A stretch of 64,000 nucleotides of DNA from Byssovorax sp. (GTDB lineage: Bacteria; Myxococcota_A; Polyangia; Polyangiales; Polyangiaceae). The notes below the pieces were generated by a model. That model saw only the letters and a program-made list of their open reading frames with translations, did not search any database and was not told where the DNA came from. The DNA lies in contig JANYGI010000157.1 of assembly GCA_025362495.1 (NCBI GenBank), positions 43,638 to 107,637 on the forward strand, given 5' to 3'. Both the position numbers and the translations under genes were made by a program. Positions 16,101-24,424 of this stretch are shown one piece after another (the first letter of the stretch is position 1; each line of letters begins with the position of its first letter).

Positions 16101-17831
16101 GTGCACCAAGACGTCCTGGTCTTCTTGGTCTCGCTCGCCGCCTTGCTCGGCTCTGCGCGCCTGCTCGGCGCCGGCGCGCGCAGGCTCGGTATGCCCGCCG
16201 TCGCCGGCGAGATCGTGAGCGGGATCGTCATCGGCCGCACCGTGCTCGGGCGCGTGGCTCCCCAGGCCTACGCGTGGACCTTCCCCGAGGGCACCCCGAA
16301 GGTCCTCCTCAGCGGCTACACCACCGTCGCGGTGATGCTCCTGCTCGTGGTCGCCGGCCTCGAGATCGATCTCAGCGTCGTGCGTCGCAGCGGGCGCGTC
16401 GTCCTCGTCACGAGCGCGATGGGGCTCGTTTTACCGTTCTTTCTCGGCTGGGGCACGGGCTTCCTGCTCCCCGACAGCGATCTCGCCGATCCCGGACGCC
16501 GCGGCCTCCACGCGGCCTTCCTCGGCATCGCGCTCTCGATCTCGGCGCTGCCCGTCATCGCGCGGACGCTCCTCGATCTCGGCCTGATGAAGACCGACAT
16601 CGGCCTGATCATCCTCTCGTCCGCCGTCTTCGACGACGTGATCGGCTGGATCGGCTTCAGCGTGCTCTCGCGCCAGTTCGCTTCGACGGGCGAGGTCTCG
16701 GCGTCGCACCTCGTGATCTCGATCGGCCTCACCGCGGTGTTCGTCGCCGTCGGCTTGCTCGTGATCCGACCGGTGGCCGATCGGCTCCTCGCCCGCCTGC
16801 AATCGCCGGGCGACGCCGCGAACGGCAGCGTGCTCTCGCTGATCATGATCCTCGCGCTCCTCGGCGGCGCGGCGACGCAAGCCCTCGGCGTGCACGCGGT
16901 GTTCGGCGCCTTCGTCATGGGCATCGCCATCGGCGACTCGCGGCGCCTGCGCGAGCACACGCGGCAGACGCTGCACGAGTTCGTCACCTCGGTGTTCACG
17001 CCGGTGTTCTTCGGCTCGATGGCGCTCCGCCTCGATTTCGTGAAGGCCTTCGATCTGCGCCTCGTGGTGATCATCGTCGCCGTCGCCTGCGTCGCCAAGA
17101 TCGGCGGCTGCGCCGTCGGCGCGCGGACGACGGGCATCGCCTGGCGCGAGGCCGCGGCGATCGGCTTCGGGATGAACTCGCGCGGCGCGATGGAGATCCT
17201 CCTCGCGATGCTGGCGATGGAGGCGGGGATCATCAACGAGAGGCTCTTCGTCGCGCTGGTGGTCATGGCGGTCGTCACCTCGATGCTCTCGGGCCCGGCG
17301 CTGATCCGCCTCCTCCGGCCGAGGCCGAGCCCGATCGCCGAGCTCCTCCGCAACGGCGCCGTGGTGCTCGATTCTCCCGTGGATAACCGCGAAGAGCTGA
17401 TCGTCGCGCTCGCCGCCGCGACGATGGCGCGCCTCGGTCGCGTCGTCGACGCGGGGCGGGTCGCGCAGCTCGTCCTCGAGCGCGAGCTGCTCGCGGGCAC
17501 CGGCGTCGGCGACGGCGTGGCCTTCCCGCACGCCGAGGTCGACGGCCTCGAAAAGCCGGCGCTGGCCTTCGCGCGGCTCGAGCATGGCCTCGACTTCGAC
17601 GCGCCCGACGGCGCCCGGGCGCGCCTCGTCTTCCTGCTGCTGACGCCTCCCCGGCACTACGACAGCGAGCTGCAGATCCTCTCCGGGCTCGCCCGCCTCC
17701 TCACGCGCGAGCCCGTGCGCAGCGGCCTGCTCCAGGCCCCCGACACCGCGGCGGTGCTCGCGACGATCGAGCGCGCCGATCAGCCCCCGCCGGGCGCCGC
17801 CGTGGTGGCGCCGATCCGCGCGGGCTCGTGA
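16101..17831 (+). CDS. Cation/proton antiporter (CPA2) fused to a PTS EIIA type-2 domain
   Basis: 576 residues with a GTG start. Residues 1 to about 415 form a Na+/H+ or K+/H+ exchanger with about 12 membrane helices. They include the acidic pair in AVFDDVIGW and the LGVHAVFGAFVMGI region typical of the CPA2 group. Residues about 425-565 are a cytoplasmic PTS IIA (fructose/nitrogen class) domain with its phosphorylatable His477 in GVAFPHAEV. The fusion suggests ion exchange is tuned by phosphoryl transfer from HPr/NPr. No other PTS gene is in the window. The transported ion cannot be told from sequence. Confidence 0.9.
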   Translation: MHQDVLVFLVSLAALLGSARLLGAGARRLGMPAVAGEIVSGIVIGRTVLGRVAPQAYAWTFPEGTPKVLLSGYTTVAVMLLLVVAGLEIDLSVVRRSGRVVLVTSAMGLVLPFFLGWGTGFLLPDSDLADPGRRGLHAAFLGIALSISALPVIARTLLDLGLMKTDIGLIILSSAVFDDVIGWIGFSVLSRQFASTGEVSASHLVISIGLTAVFVAVGLLVIRPVADRLLARLQSPGDAANGSVLSLIMILALLGGAATQALGVHAVFGAFVMGIAIGDSRRLREHTRQTLHEFVTSVFTPVFFGSMALRLDFVKAFDLRLVVIIVAVACVAKIGGCAVGARTTGIAWREAAAIGFGMNSRGAMEILLAMLAMEAGIINERLFVALVVMAVVTSMLSGPALIRLLRPRPSPIAELLRNGAVVLDSPVDNREELIVALAAATMARLGRVVDAGRVAQLVLERELLAGTGVGDGVAFPHAEVDGLEKPALAFARLEHGLDFDAPDGARARLVFLLLTPPRHYDSELQILSGLARLLTREPVRSGLLQAPDTAAVLATIERADQPPPGAAVVAPIRAGS

Positions 17832-18031
17832 TCGCCGCGCTCCCGCCGGCCGAGCGTCGTCAACCGATCTGCAGAGTGGCAATCACGGCCGGAGCGACGG
17901 TGGCTCGACGTGACTGCCAATCTCAGCGATCGCCGCGATCGAAGCCCATTGAAGAGCTTGCAGCCGAAGAGAGCGACGAAGGCCACGGCGGTGAGGAGCG
18001 TCTTGTCGAGCGTCGAGACGGGAGAGCGCAT
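17780..18031 (-). CDS. Doubtful small lipoprotein-like frame
   Basis: 83 residues. The start MRSPVSTLDKTLLTAVAFVA followed by LFGC resembles a short signal peptide with lipobox, but after about residue 35 the sequence reads like antisense shadow. The last 52 nt overlap the antiporter gene end. It sits 13 nt downstream of the coiled-coil gene on the same strand. It may be the stump of a longer lipoprotein. Real status is uncertain. Confidence 0.22.
   Translation of the reverse strand: MRSPVSTLDKTLLTAVAFVALFGCKLFNGLRSRRSLRLAVTSSHRRSGRDCHSADRLTTLGRRERGDHEPARIGATTAAPGGG
17877..17919. repeat. Inverted repeat with TGGCARTCACG arms
   Basis: TGGCAATCAC (17877-17886) and GTGACTGCCA (17910-17919) are inverted, 9 of 10 bases matching, with a 23-nt loop. 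A close relative, TGCCAGTCACG, lies at 21564-21574 beside another hairpin. These may be members of a dispersed intergenic palindromic repeat, or a weak terminator at the end of the antiporter gene. Confidence 0.35.
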
Positions 18032-18044
18032 CGCGGCGAGCCTA

Positions 18045-18812
18045 TCAATGATTGAGGCAGCCGCACATCGGATCGCCAGGGTGCTCGCACACGCACCCGG
18101 CGCCGCTCGTGGCCTTGTCGCTCGCGGCCCGCTGCACGCCCGCGAGCCGCCCTTTCGCGGCGGTCTTCGCGTGGTCTGCGGCGTCGACCGCTCGCTGCGC
18201 CCTGAGCCGCGCGGCCTCGTCGTTGACGCAGCGCAACGCCGTCAACGCAGCCTCCGAGTCGCGCACTGCCCGGTCGTAACCGTCCTTGGCGACCGAGAGA
18301 TCGGCCTCGGTCCGCGCGATCTGCGCGAGCTGCTCGCGCCTCCGTAGCTCGGCCTCGGGCGCCATCTTGCCGAAATAGAGCCCCGCTCCGCCGCCGAGCA
18401 GCGTCAGCGAGAGCGCGCCGCCGACCAGCAGCGTCCGCTGCAGCCGTCGCTTCTGCGCGTCTTGCGCCAGCGCGGCGAGATCGCGCTCGTGGCGCTGCGC
18501 CTGCTCCAGGATCGCGATCCTCGCGCGCTGCTCGCCCTCGACGCGCGCCTTCTCCACGCCGGCGAGCCGGATCGCCTCGTGACGCGCCGACTCCTCGCGT
18601 CGCGCGGCCTCCTCGGCGCGGCGGCGCGACTCTTCGGCGCGGATCCGCTCTTCCTGCGCCACGCGCGCCGCGCGCTCTTCGTCGAGACGGGCGCGCTGCA
18701 GGGCCTCGAGGGCGGCCTGCCGCGCGTCGTCTTCCTCGCGGATCCGCTGCTGTTCGAGGTTCATCAGATGACTCAACGAAACCAGGACGGAGCTCTCCTG
18801 CACCGAGGCCAT
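18045..18812 (-). CDS. Coiled-coil protein with one membrane segment and Cys-rich tail
   Basis: 255 residues. Residues about 15-125 are a long Glu/Arg/Ala-rich helix with heptad character (REEDDARQAALEALQRARLD and similar). One membrane segment follows (about 127-148, RTLLVGGALSLTLLGGGAG). A second coiled stretch runs from about 150 to 230. The end carries five Cys in CVCEHPGDPMCGCLNH, which look metal- or disulfide-binding. No known family is recognised. It may be a cytoskeleton- or envelope-associated scaffold. A GGAGCAGAGG-like ribosome site lies upstream of the ATG. Confidence 0.65.
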   Translation of the reverse strand: MASVQESSVLVSLSHLMNLEQQRIREEDDARQAALEALQRARLDEERAARVAQEERIRAEESRRRAEEAARREESARHEAIRLAGVEKARVEGEQRARIAILEQAQRHERDLAALAQDAQKRRLQRTLLVGGALSLTLLGGGAGLYFGKMAPEAELRRREQLAQIARTEADLSVAKDGYDRAVRDSEAALTALRCVNDEAARLRAQRAVDAADHAKTAAKGRLAGVQRAASDKATSGAGCVCEHPGDPMCGCLNH

Positions 18813-19049
18813 GGGCTCTCACCTCTGCTCCGGCGCGCGCGTCGGGAACGCCGTTGATCTGGCCGTCCGCGTCGTCCCCGGGAGCGGGGTGCGATCGCGT
18901 CATTCGACCAGGCCCGTGAATGCGCGCCCTCACTGGAGCAACGTGTTGAACAAGGCCGACCGCCCGGGGATTTGGTGACCGTGAAAGAATCGCGGGTCAC
19001 GCGAAAAGCAGGATGACGCGGCGGCTCTGGATGCTACCTTATGGCCCCT

Positions 19050-19583
19050 ATGAATCGGCGCGACCGTCAACCGACCTCACGCCGAGCCTGGCTCGTGCGT
19101 TCACTCGCCCTGGGCGCCGTAGCGGCGCTGGGGCTCTCTTCGACGAGCTGCCTGGCCCTCGCGGCCGGCGTCCACGACACCGAGATAGATTTTCTCGTCG
19201 CCCAGGCCCCCAACAACACCTTCTTTGGCTGGACGGAGATCACCATCGACGGTGACACCAGTCAGGCCAACAGCGCCACGCTCCAGGCCGTCACGCTCGA
19301 CGTGTTGAAGCCAGCGGGCACGCCCGATCTCTCGTTCCTCCAGAGCCTCACGGGCGAGGTCGTCCTCGACGAGAAGCGCGCCCTCGCCGTCACCGGCGAC
19401 TCGTTCCCACGCGGCCAGCAGGCCGTGATCCTCAAGGTGAAGATCACCGACGATCTGCGGCCGTTCTTTCGCAACGGGAACACGCTCCGCGTCGAGTGGA
19501 AGGGCACGATGAACCCGGCCTTCACCAAGTGGCCGGCCGACGGTTTCACGGTCCGCGGGCGAATCAAGGTCGATATCGAGTGA
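19050..19583 (+). CDS. Lipoprotein of unknown function
   Basis: 177 residues from the ATG at 19050. The ATG at 19041 is alternative, but TACCTT (19035-19040), a likely -10 with ATGACG 16 nt upstream, abuts it, and only the later start gives room for transcription. A twin-Arg-containing basic start (MNRRDR, SRRAW) leads a signal peptide ending in a lipobox (LGLSSTSC). The mature part, about 140 residues, looks all-beta (VVLDEKRALAVTGDSFPRG, NTLRVEWKGTMNPAFTKW). No family is recognised. It stands alone between coiled-coil and PHP genes. Confidence 0.6.
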   Translation: MNRRDRQPTSRRAWLVRSLALGAVAALGLSSTSCLALAAGVHDTEIDFLVAQAPNNTFFGWTEITIDGDTSQANSATLQAVTLDVLKPAGTPDLSFLQSLTGEVVLDEKRALAVTGDSFPRGQQAVILKVKITDDLRPFFRNGNTLRVEWKGTMNPAFTKWPADGFTVRGRIKVDIE

Positions 19584-19637
19584 CCACGATCGCCGGGGCC
19601 GGGAGAGCAGCGGTCTCGCCCAGACCCGCGATTCTTC

Positions 19638-19775
19638 CTACTTGCTCTCTGCGGCTTCGTGAGCTCCCGGGTGCTCGTCAGCCCCGCGGTCCCACACGAA
19701 ATTGAGCGTGGGCACCTGCTTCAGATCTACCGAGTCCGCCAGGCTCGCTCGGAAGGCTTGGGCTTTTGCAATCCG
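19638..19775 (-). pseudogene. Possible C-terminal remnant of a ribosome-binding factor A-like gene
   Basis: In the 327-nt gap between the lipoprotein and PHP genes, a minus-strand open frame of 45 codons ends in TAG (19638-19640). A TGA blocks it upstream at 19776-19778, and there is no good start. It reads AKAQAFRASLADSVDLKQ then VPTLNFVWDRGADE, which resembles the end of RbfA (helix, then a basic VPxLxFxxD strand). No RbfA neighbours (infB, truB) are present. The rest of the gap shows nothing clear. The resemblance is by eye only. Confidence 0.3.
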
Positions 19776-19910
19776 TCAAGCACCCTCAACGGGCGTGAGT
19801 GTGAATCGACGGGGCCGAGCCCGCTCCCTTGCTCGCGCGAGAGCGTCGCCGGACGTGCGCCGGCGCCGTCCATGGACGACAATCGCGCCGCCTCCCCCGC
19901 GGAGGCGACC

Positions 19911-21059
19911 ATGCAACGAAAGATCCTCTTCATCACGTCCGCCATCGTCGTCGCCGCCGGCGCCTCGATGCTCGCGATCCGCCTCGGCGCCGCGCCCGTC
20001 GGCCTCACCACGGCGCCGATCGCGTCGAGCGTTCCGGCGGTGATCGTCGCCTCGGCGCTGCCCGTGGCCTCGGCGGCGCCCGTCGCGCGGACGCTGCCGC
20101 CGCCCGCGCTGCCGCTGCATTTCGCCGAGCCCGTCGACGTCTCGATGTTCCAGAAAGGGAACATCCACACCCACTCGAAGTGGAGCGACGGCGACAGCTT
20201 GCCCGACGTGCTCTACCGCTGGTATCGCGACCACGGGTACAACTTCCTCGCCGTCACCGATCACAACACGCGCACCGATCCGCTTCTTTTCAAGTCGATC
20301 GAGCGCAAGGGATCGTTCGTGATGATCCCGGGCGAGGAGGTGACGATGATGGGCGCGGGCAAGCAGGTCCACGTCAACGCCCTGTGCACGAAGGCCACGA
20401 TCGGCGGGCACCACACCGAGCATCAGGGCGAGTCGCTCGCGTGGGCGGTGCAGAAGATCCACGAGCAAGGCGCGGTGGCGCTCGTCAATCATCCGAACTT
20501 CGACTGGTCGCTCACCGCGCGCGACGTCGCCGCGGCCCATGGCGCCGAGCTGCTCGAGATCGCCAGCGGGCACCCGTGGGTCCACACCGACGGGGACGCG
20601 ACACGCCAATCGCACGAGGCGATCTGGGACGCGATGCTCACGCAAGGCGAGGCCTTCGCCGGGGTCGCCGTCGATGATGCACACCACTTCCACGGGCCGG
20701 CGCACGATCCCGAGCACACCGCGCTCCCCGGTCGCGCCTGGATCCAGGTCTTCGCCGACGCGCCCGAGCGCGAGGCGATCTGCGCGGCGCTGGCGAAAGG
20801 CAGGCTCTATTCGTCGACCGGCGTGGTGATCAAGCGCATCACCGTGAAGGACGACACCTATACGATCGCGCTCGGGCGCAGCGACGTGAACGTCGAGTTC
20901 ATCGGCAAAGACGGGTCGATCGTGCAGTCGGGCAAGCCAGGCGAGGACGGGACGGCGACGTACCGGCTCGTGGGGACCGAGCTCTACGTGCGCGCGCGCG
21001 TCACCGCGCCCGACGGCAAGCGCGCCTGGACGCAGGCCTCGCGCCTCGCGACGCAGTGA
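19911..21059 (+). CDS. PHP-domain metal-dependent phosphoesterase (CehA/McbA-like), exported
   Basis: 382 residues from the ATG at 19911, chosen for the GGAGG ribosome site 5 nt upstream. A signal anchor (residues about 4-27) and a Pro/Ala/Val linker lead to the PHP domain from about residue 80. Metal-binding motifs are visible: NIHTHSKWSDG, VTDHNT, PGEEVTMM, VNHPNFDW and VDDAHHFHGP. The family hydrolyses phosphoesters or phosphonates with a trinuclear metal site; CehA proteins carry signal peptides. A C-terminal beta domain of about 70 residues follows. It probably acts in the periplasm or at the surface on an unknown substrate. Confidence 0.82.
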   Translation: MQRKILFITSAIVVAAGASMLAIRLGAAPVGLTTAPIASSVPAVIVASALPVASAAPVARTLPPPALPLHFAEPVDVSMFQKGNIHTHSKWSDGDSLPDVLYRWYRDHGYNFLAVTDHNTRTDPLLFKSIERKGSFVMIPGEEVTMMGAGKQVHVNALCTKATIGGHHTEHQGESLAWAVQKIHEQGAVALVNHPNFDWSLTARDVAAAHGAELLEIASGHPWVHTDGDATRQSHEAIWDAMLTQGEAFAGVAVDDAHHFHGPAHDPEHTALPGRAWIQVFADAPEREAICAALAKGRLYSSTGVVIKRITVKDDTYTIALGRSDVNVEFIGKDGSIVQSGKPGEDGTATYRLVGTELYVRARVTAPDGKRAWTQASRLATQ

Positions 21060-21192
21060 GCTCGGGCGCCGACCCGGCGCGGCGGCGCGTCGCCCGAGGA
21101 GCAGAGTCGCTGCGGCCGTGCGGCGGGGCTTTCTTTCACGCCCGGTTTCCTGCAGCGTGGTGGCTCTCGTCACGGTCGATGGAGACGAAACG

Positions 21193-21495
21193 ATGCCCAC
21201 CACCTCGCTAGCTTCCATGGTTCGCCTCGTCGGCGGGCTCGCGCTGATCGCCGCCGCGTCGTCCGCGGCCTGCTCGGCGACGAGCAACCCGAGCAACGGG
21301 TTCACCACCGGCGCCGGCGGGCACGCCTCCGGCCCCGGCGCGGGCGGCTCGACGAACAGCGGTGGCCCGGGTGCAGGCGGCGACGACGTGTTCGACGCGG
21401 GCCTGCCCCCGGACGGCTCGATCGACGACTCGGGCTCGTGCGCCGCGGAGTCGAAGAAGGCCGAGCAGCTCCCGCTCGACATGTACTTCCGGCTG
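21193..21495 (+). pseudogene. Truncated VWA-type surface lipoprotein (N-terminus only)
   Basis: From the ATG at 21193 there is a signal peptide with lipobox (AAASSAAC), a Gly/Ser-rich linker with an acidic patch, and then CAAESKKAEQLPLDMYF. In related myxobacterial proteins as I recall them, that phrase leads directly into a von Willebrand A domain (MYFLLDKSGSM). Here the coding sense ends at about 21495 (MYF-RLRDD). The frame then runs open into antisense of the next gene with no VWA residues. So the gene looks cut off by a deletion just before its functional domain. The signal peptide is seen; the VWA identity is inferred. Confidence 0.6.
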
Positions 21496-21525
21496 CGCGA
21501 CGATCGCGCAATGACCTCTCTCGAG

Positions 21526-21551
21526 CGCCGCGGATCGAGGGATCCGCGGCG
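21526..21551. terminator. GC-rich hairpin downstream of the membrane-protein operon
   Basis: CGCCGCGGATC and GATCCGCGGCG form a perfect 11-bp stem with a GAGG loop. It lies 19 nt past the stop of the minus-strand gene at 21570 and beside the truncated lipoprotein break. There is no T-run on either side, so it may be a Rho-assisted pause site or part of a repeat element. Confidence 0.4.
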
Positions 21552-21569
21552 GGCGATCGAGAGTGCCAG

Positions 21570-22283
21570 TCACGCCTCGTCGTCGATCGGGACATCGTCG
21601 CTCCCGAGCGCCGCGCCGAGGCCTTCGACGCGCGCCCAGACCTCGGAGACGATGCCGCCCACGCCCTCGACCGACGAGCCCGCGAAGCGCGCGAGGGTGA
21701 GCTGGGTGCGGAGCGCCTGCACCAGATCGGCGAGCTCGTCGAGGGCGCGAGCGTCGCGATCGCGGAGCGCGACGAGGCGCCTCACGTTCTCGAGGTGGAG
21801 CCTCGCCGTGGCGATCGATCGCGCCGAAGATCCCGCTTTTTCCAGCGCGATCACCCGCTTGTCGGCCGCCCCGAGGTCGAAGCCCTCGCGGCCGAGCACG
21901 GCGGTCAGCTCGGCGTGGCGCTCCGAGGCGCGCTTCACCTCCGCGGCGATGCGCGCGGCGGCGGCGCGCGGCAGGAGCGACTCGAGCGACGTCCCCGCGC
22001 AGGCCTCGACCCCTTCGCGCAGCGCGGCCTCGACGCGAATCGCGGCCTCCGACACCGGCGAGCGCGCGCCGGGGGAGCGAGCGTCGGAGTCGCCGGCCCA
22101 CGTCGAAGAGGCGCGCGAGCGAGAGGAGGTGAGGGCGACTGGTGCCCAGAGAGGCCATAACGGGAGGGCCAGCGCCGCGGCCATCGCGGCTCTCGGACGG
22201 CTCTCGGTCGAGCTGCGGTAAATGGCCACGGCGCAGGCGATCCCGAGGACGGCGTAGAGGATCAGGAGATCACGAAGGCTCAT
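21570..22283 (-). CDS. Membrane-anchored helical protein, last gene of a three-gene operon
   Basis: 237 residues. A first membrane segment (about residues 5-22) and a second hydrophobic stretch (about 33-52) precede a cytoplasmic or periplasmic all-helical domain rich in Ala/Arg/Glu (ALREGVEACAGTSLESLLP, RHAELTAVLGREGFDLG, ARLHLENVRRLVALRD). No family is recognised. Its ATG overlaps the upstream stop by 4 nt (ATGA). The shared operon of three membrane proteins suggests they work in one complex. A hairpin follows the stop. Confidence 0.6.
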   Translation of the reverse strand: MSLRDLLILYAVLGIACAVAIYRSSTESRPRAAMAAALALPLWPLWAPVALTSSRSRASSTWAGDSDARSPGARSPVSEAAIRVEAALREGVEACAGTSLESLLPRAAAARIAAEVKRASERHAELTAVLGREGFDLGAADKRVIALEKAGSSARSIATARLHLENVRRLVALRDRDARALDELADLVQALRTQLTLARFAGSSVEGVGGIVSEVWARVEGLGAALGSDDVPIDDEA

Positions 22284-23008
22284 TCCGCCTCTCCCACGTC
22301 GCGCGTCGTCTCGGGCAAGGAGCGGAGCCCGCTGCCCTCGGCGCTGGCGCGATCGTAGATCCCGGCCGCCGAGCGCCCGCTCCGGTGGAGCGCGTCCGCA
22401 AAGCCTCCTTCGCGCGAGCGGAGGAAGGGGACGTGCTCGGTCCGCGGGCGAACGAGGTAGGGACGGAGGATCCAGGAGGACTGTCCGCCGACGGCGAAGA
22501 AGACCCCGATGAACGCCACCGCCGTGAGCGCCCGCCCCGGGCCCGCGCCGAGGCCGCGGACGAGGATGCCAATCGCCGCGAGCCCGGCGATCGCGTAGGC
22601 CATCGACGCCGCGAGCGCCGCCGCGTGGTAGTCAATCCCGAGGTCGAAGAGCAGCCAGAGCGCGGGCGAGAGGGCGAGGAGCACGAGCGATGATCGCCCC
22701 GCGGCGGCGAGCACCAGGGCGATGATCGATCGCATCGGCCAGGCGCGCCCGAGGCCCGCGGCGAGCGCGTGAAAGGCCGGGGCGCACACCGCGAGCGTGG
22801 CCACGAGGGCGAGAGGGATCTTCACCGCGGCAAAGGCGATCTGCGCGCCCCCGCGGAAGCTGCCAATCACGCCGCCGAAGACCGCGGCGCCGAGGACGAG
22901 GGCGATGAGCGAGGTGAGGGCGATGGCGCGCGTATCGCGATCTTCGCGGCAACACGCGGCGATGTCGGCGGGCGAGCGGAGGAGTCGAGTCAGGACCGTG
23001 GAGCTCAC
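22280..23008 (-). CDS. Polytopic membrane protein (Yip1-like layout), middle gene of operon
   Basis: 242 residues from a GTG that overlaps the upstream stop (GTGA). In-frame upstream codons exist but would run inside the previous gene. About five hydrophobic helices occupy residues 25-180 (LIALVLGAAVFGGVIGSF, LVLLALSPALWLLFDLG and others), followed by a soluble tail. The helix layout resembles Yip1/DUF1282 proteins, but no diagnostic motif confirms this. It is co-translated with its neighbours. Confidence 0.6.
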   Translation of the reverse strand: MSSTVLTRLLRSPADIAACCREDRDTRAIALTSLIALVLGAAVFGGVIGSFRGGAQIAFAAVKIPLALVATLAVCAPAFHALAAGLGRAWPMRSIIALVLAAAGRSSLVLLALSPALWLLFDLGIDYHAAALAASMAYAIAGLAAIGILVRGLGAGPGRALTAVAFIGVFFAVGGQSSWILRPYLVRPRTEHVPFLRSREGGFADALHRSGRSAAGIYDRASAEGSGLRSLPETTRDVGEAE

Positions 23009-23736
23009 CGGGCACCTCGCAGGAGCGGGAGCGCCGCCCACCAGACGCGGGCCGCGAGGGCGACCGCGAAGATCATGAATCCGAAGAAGGCGAAGTCGGC
23101 CCTTGCGCGCACGCTCGACGGGGCGCGGGTCATGCTGCCGTGGAGCTCACCCACCATGCGAGTGAGCCCGATCCCGCCGGCGACGACGAGGCCGACGATG
23201 GCCGAGCCGGCCGCCGAGCGCGCGTCATCGCTGGAGACGACGAACAGGGCCGCCGCGGGCGCGAGGCCTGCGAGGAGGAGGCCAGTGCGGGCCGTGGCGC
23301 GCGCGGCGACGGCGACGGCGCGGGGCGGATCGATCGGCGCGTCGAAGAGGGCGAGCGCGATGTAGAGCGCCGGGACGCCGAGGGCGACGACGGCGGCGAG
23401 CGCCGCGGGGACGAACGCCGCATGCGTGAACAAGGCTTTGCCGCCCTGCCGCGTGCCCAGCGCGAGCCCGTAGATCGAGGCGAGACCGAGCCCGACCCCG
23501 AAGCGTGAGGCCTCGCGGCGCGGCGAGAAGACCGCGTCGTCGGCGAGGAGGTTCGCGGTGAAGCTCGGCACCGGCGGCACCGGCGGCGCGGGCATGGCGA
23601 CAGAGACAGAGACAGAGACAGAGGCAGAGGCGGATTCGGCCGCTTCCGATACGGTATCTGCGCCGCCGGAGCGCGGCCCGGCGACGGCCGGGGGAGCGGG
23701 GAAATAGCCTTCGATCGAGGGAGCGTGGGCGTCCAT
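23005..23736 (-). CDS. Membrane protein, first gene of a three-gene operon
   Basis: 243 residues from the ATG at 23736, set by the GGAGG ribosome site just upstream. The frame runs further upstream but without coding sense. The first 55 residues are Pro/Ala/Ser-rich and include an (SV)n run encoded by a 6-bp tandem repeat. About four membrane helices follow (ALAAVVALGVPALYIALALF, GLLLAGLAPAAALFVV, FAFFGFMIFAVALAARVWW). No family is recognised. Tight 4-nt overlaps with the two following genes indicate one transcript. Confidence 0.6.
   Translation of the reverse strand: MDAHAPSIEGYFPAPPAVAGPRSGGADTVSEAAESASASVSVSVSVAMPAPPVPPVPSFTANLLADDAVFSPRREASRFGVGLGLASIYGLALGTRQGGKALFTHAAFVPAALAAVVALGVPALYIALALFDAPIDPPRAVAVAARATARTGLLLAGLAPAAALFVVSSDDARSAAGSAIVGLVVAGGIGLTRMVGELHGSMTRAPSSVRARADFAFFGFMIFAVALAARVWWAALPLLRGAR
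23599..23634. repeat. Hexanucleotide tandem repeat inside the membrane-protein gene
   Basis: Four perfect GACAGA units (23599-23622) plus two degenerate ones encode alternating Ser-Val on the minus strand. Unit changes would keep the frame and only vary linker length. Confidence 0.7.
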
Positions 23737-23911
23737 GAGACCTCCGCGCGGCGCCTTCGGCCGCGATACTGTGACGACGAGGATGGTTATACGCGGCGGT
23801 ATCGTCGACTTCGCAGAGGCGGTCGGGAGGAATCGCGGAGAGGTTGTGGCGAAATCATGGCGGAGGTGGCCGAGGCTTTCCGCCGCCGGCGTTTGGAGGT
23901 AGGCCCGAGCG

Positions 23912-24421
23912 ATGCGGATCTCCCTCGTTTCAGCGTCGATCTTCGCTGTCGCCCTCGTCGCCTGCGCCCCGCCGCTGCCGCCGGCGGCGCCTGTGGCCGA
24001 GGAGCGCGCCGCCATCGCCGCGGTGATCGACGACTTCCACGACGCCGCCGCGAAGGCCGACGAGCCGCGCTACTTCGGCCATTTCGCCGCCGATGGCGTC
24101 TTCCTCGGCACCGACGCGACCGAGCGCTGGGACGTGGCGGCCTTCCGCGTCTGGGCCCACCCGCACTTCGCGAAGAAGAAGGCCTGGAGCTTCAGGTCGA
24201 TCCGGCGCGTCGTCACGGTGGACGGCGGCGGCGCCGTGGCCTGGTTCGACGAGGACCTGGCGACACCGAACCTCGGTCCGGCGCGCGGCAGCGGCGTGCT
24301 GGTGAAGCGAGGTGCCGAGTGGAAGCTGAGCCAGTACAACCTGGCGATCACCGTGCCCAACGAGCGCTTCGAGGCCGTGAAGAAGGCCGCCGCGGGCGAC
24401 GACGGCCAGCAGGGCAAGTAG
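23912..24421 (+). CDS. NTF2/SnoaL-like lipoprotein
   Basis: 169 residues. The signal peptide ends in a lipobox (AVALVAC). The mature domain has the cone-shaped NTF2/SnoaL pattern: a helix with AAIAAVIDDFHDAAAKAD, then YFGHFAADGVFLGTDATERW, and strands ending VAWFDEDLATP and GSGVLVKRGAEWKLSQYN. This is the SnoaL_3/DUF4440 layout. Such domains bind small ligands or act as simple hydrolases or isomerases; no catalytic residue set is certain. GGAGG stands 12 nt before the ATG. It converges on the glycosyltransferase gene with only 3 nt between stops. Confidence 0.75.
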   Translation: MRISLVSASIFAVALVACAPPLPPAAPVAEERAAIAAVIDDFHDAAAKADEPRYFGHFAADGVFLGTDATERWDVAAFRVWAHPHFAKKKAWSFRSIRRVVTVDGGGAVAWFDEDLATPNLGPARGSGVLVKRGAEWKLSQYNLAITVPNERFEAVKKAAAGDDGQQGK

Positions 24422-24424
24422 CGA

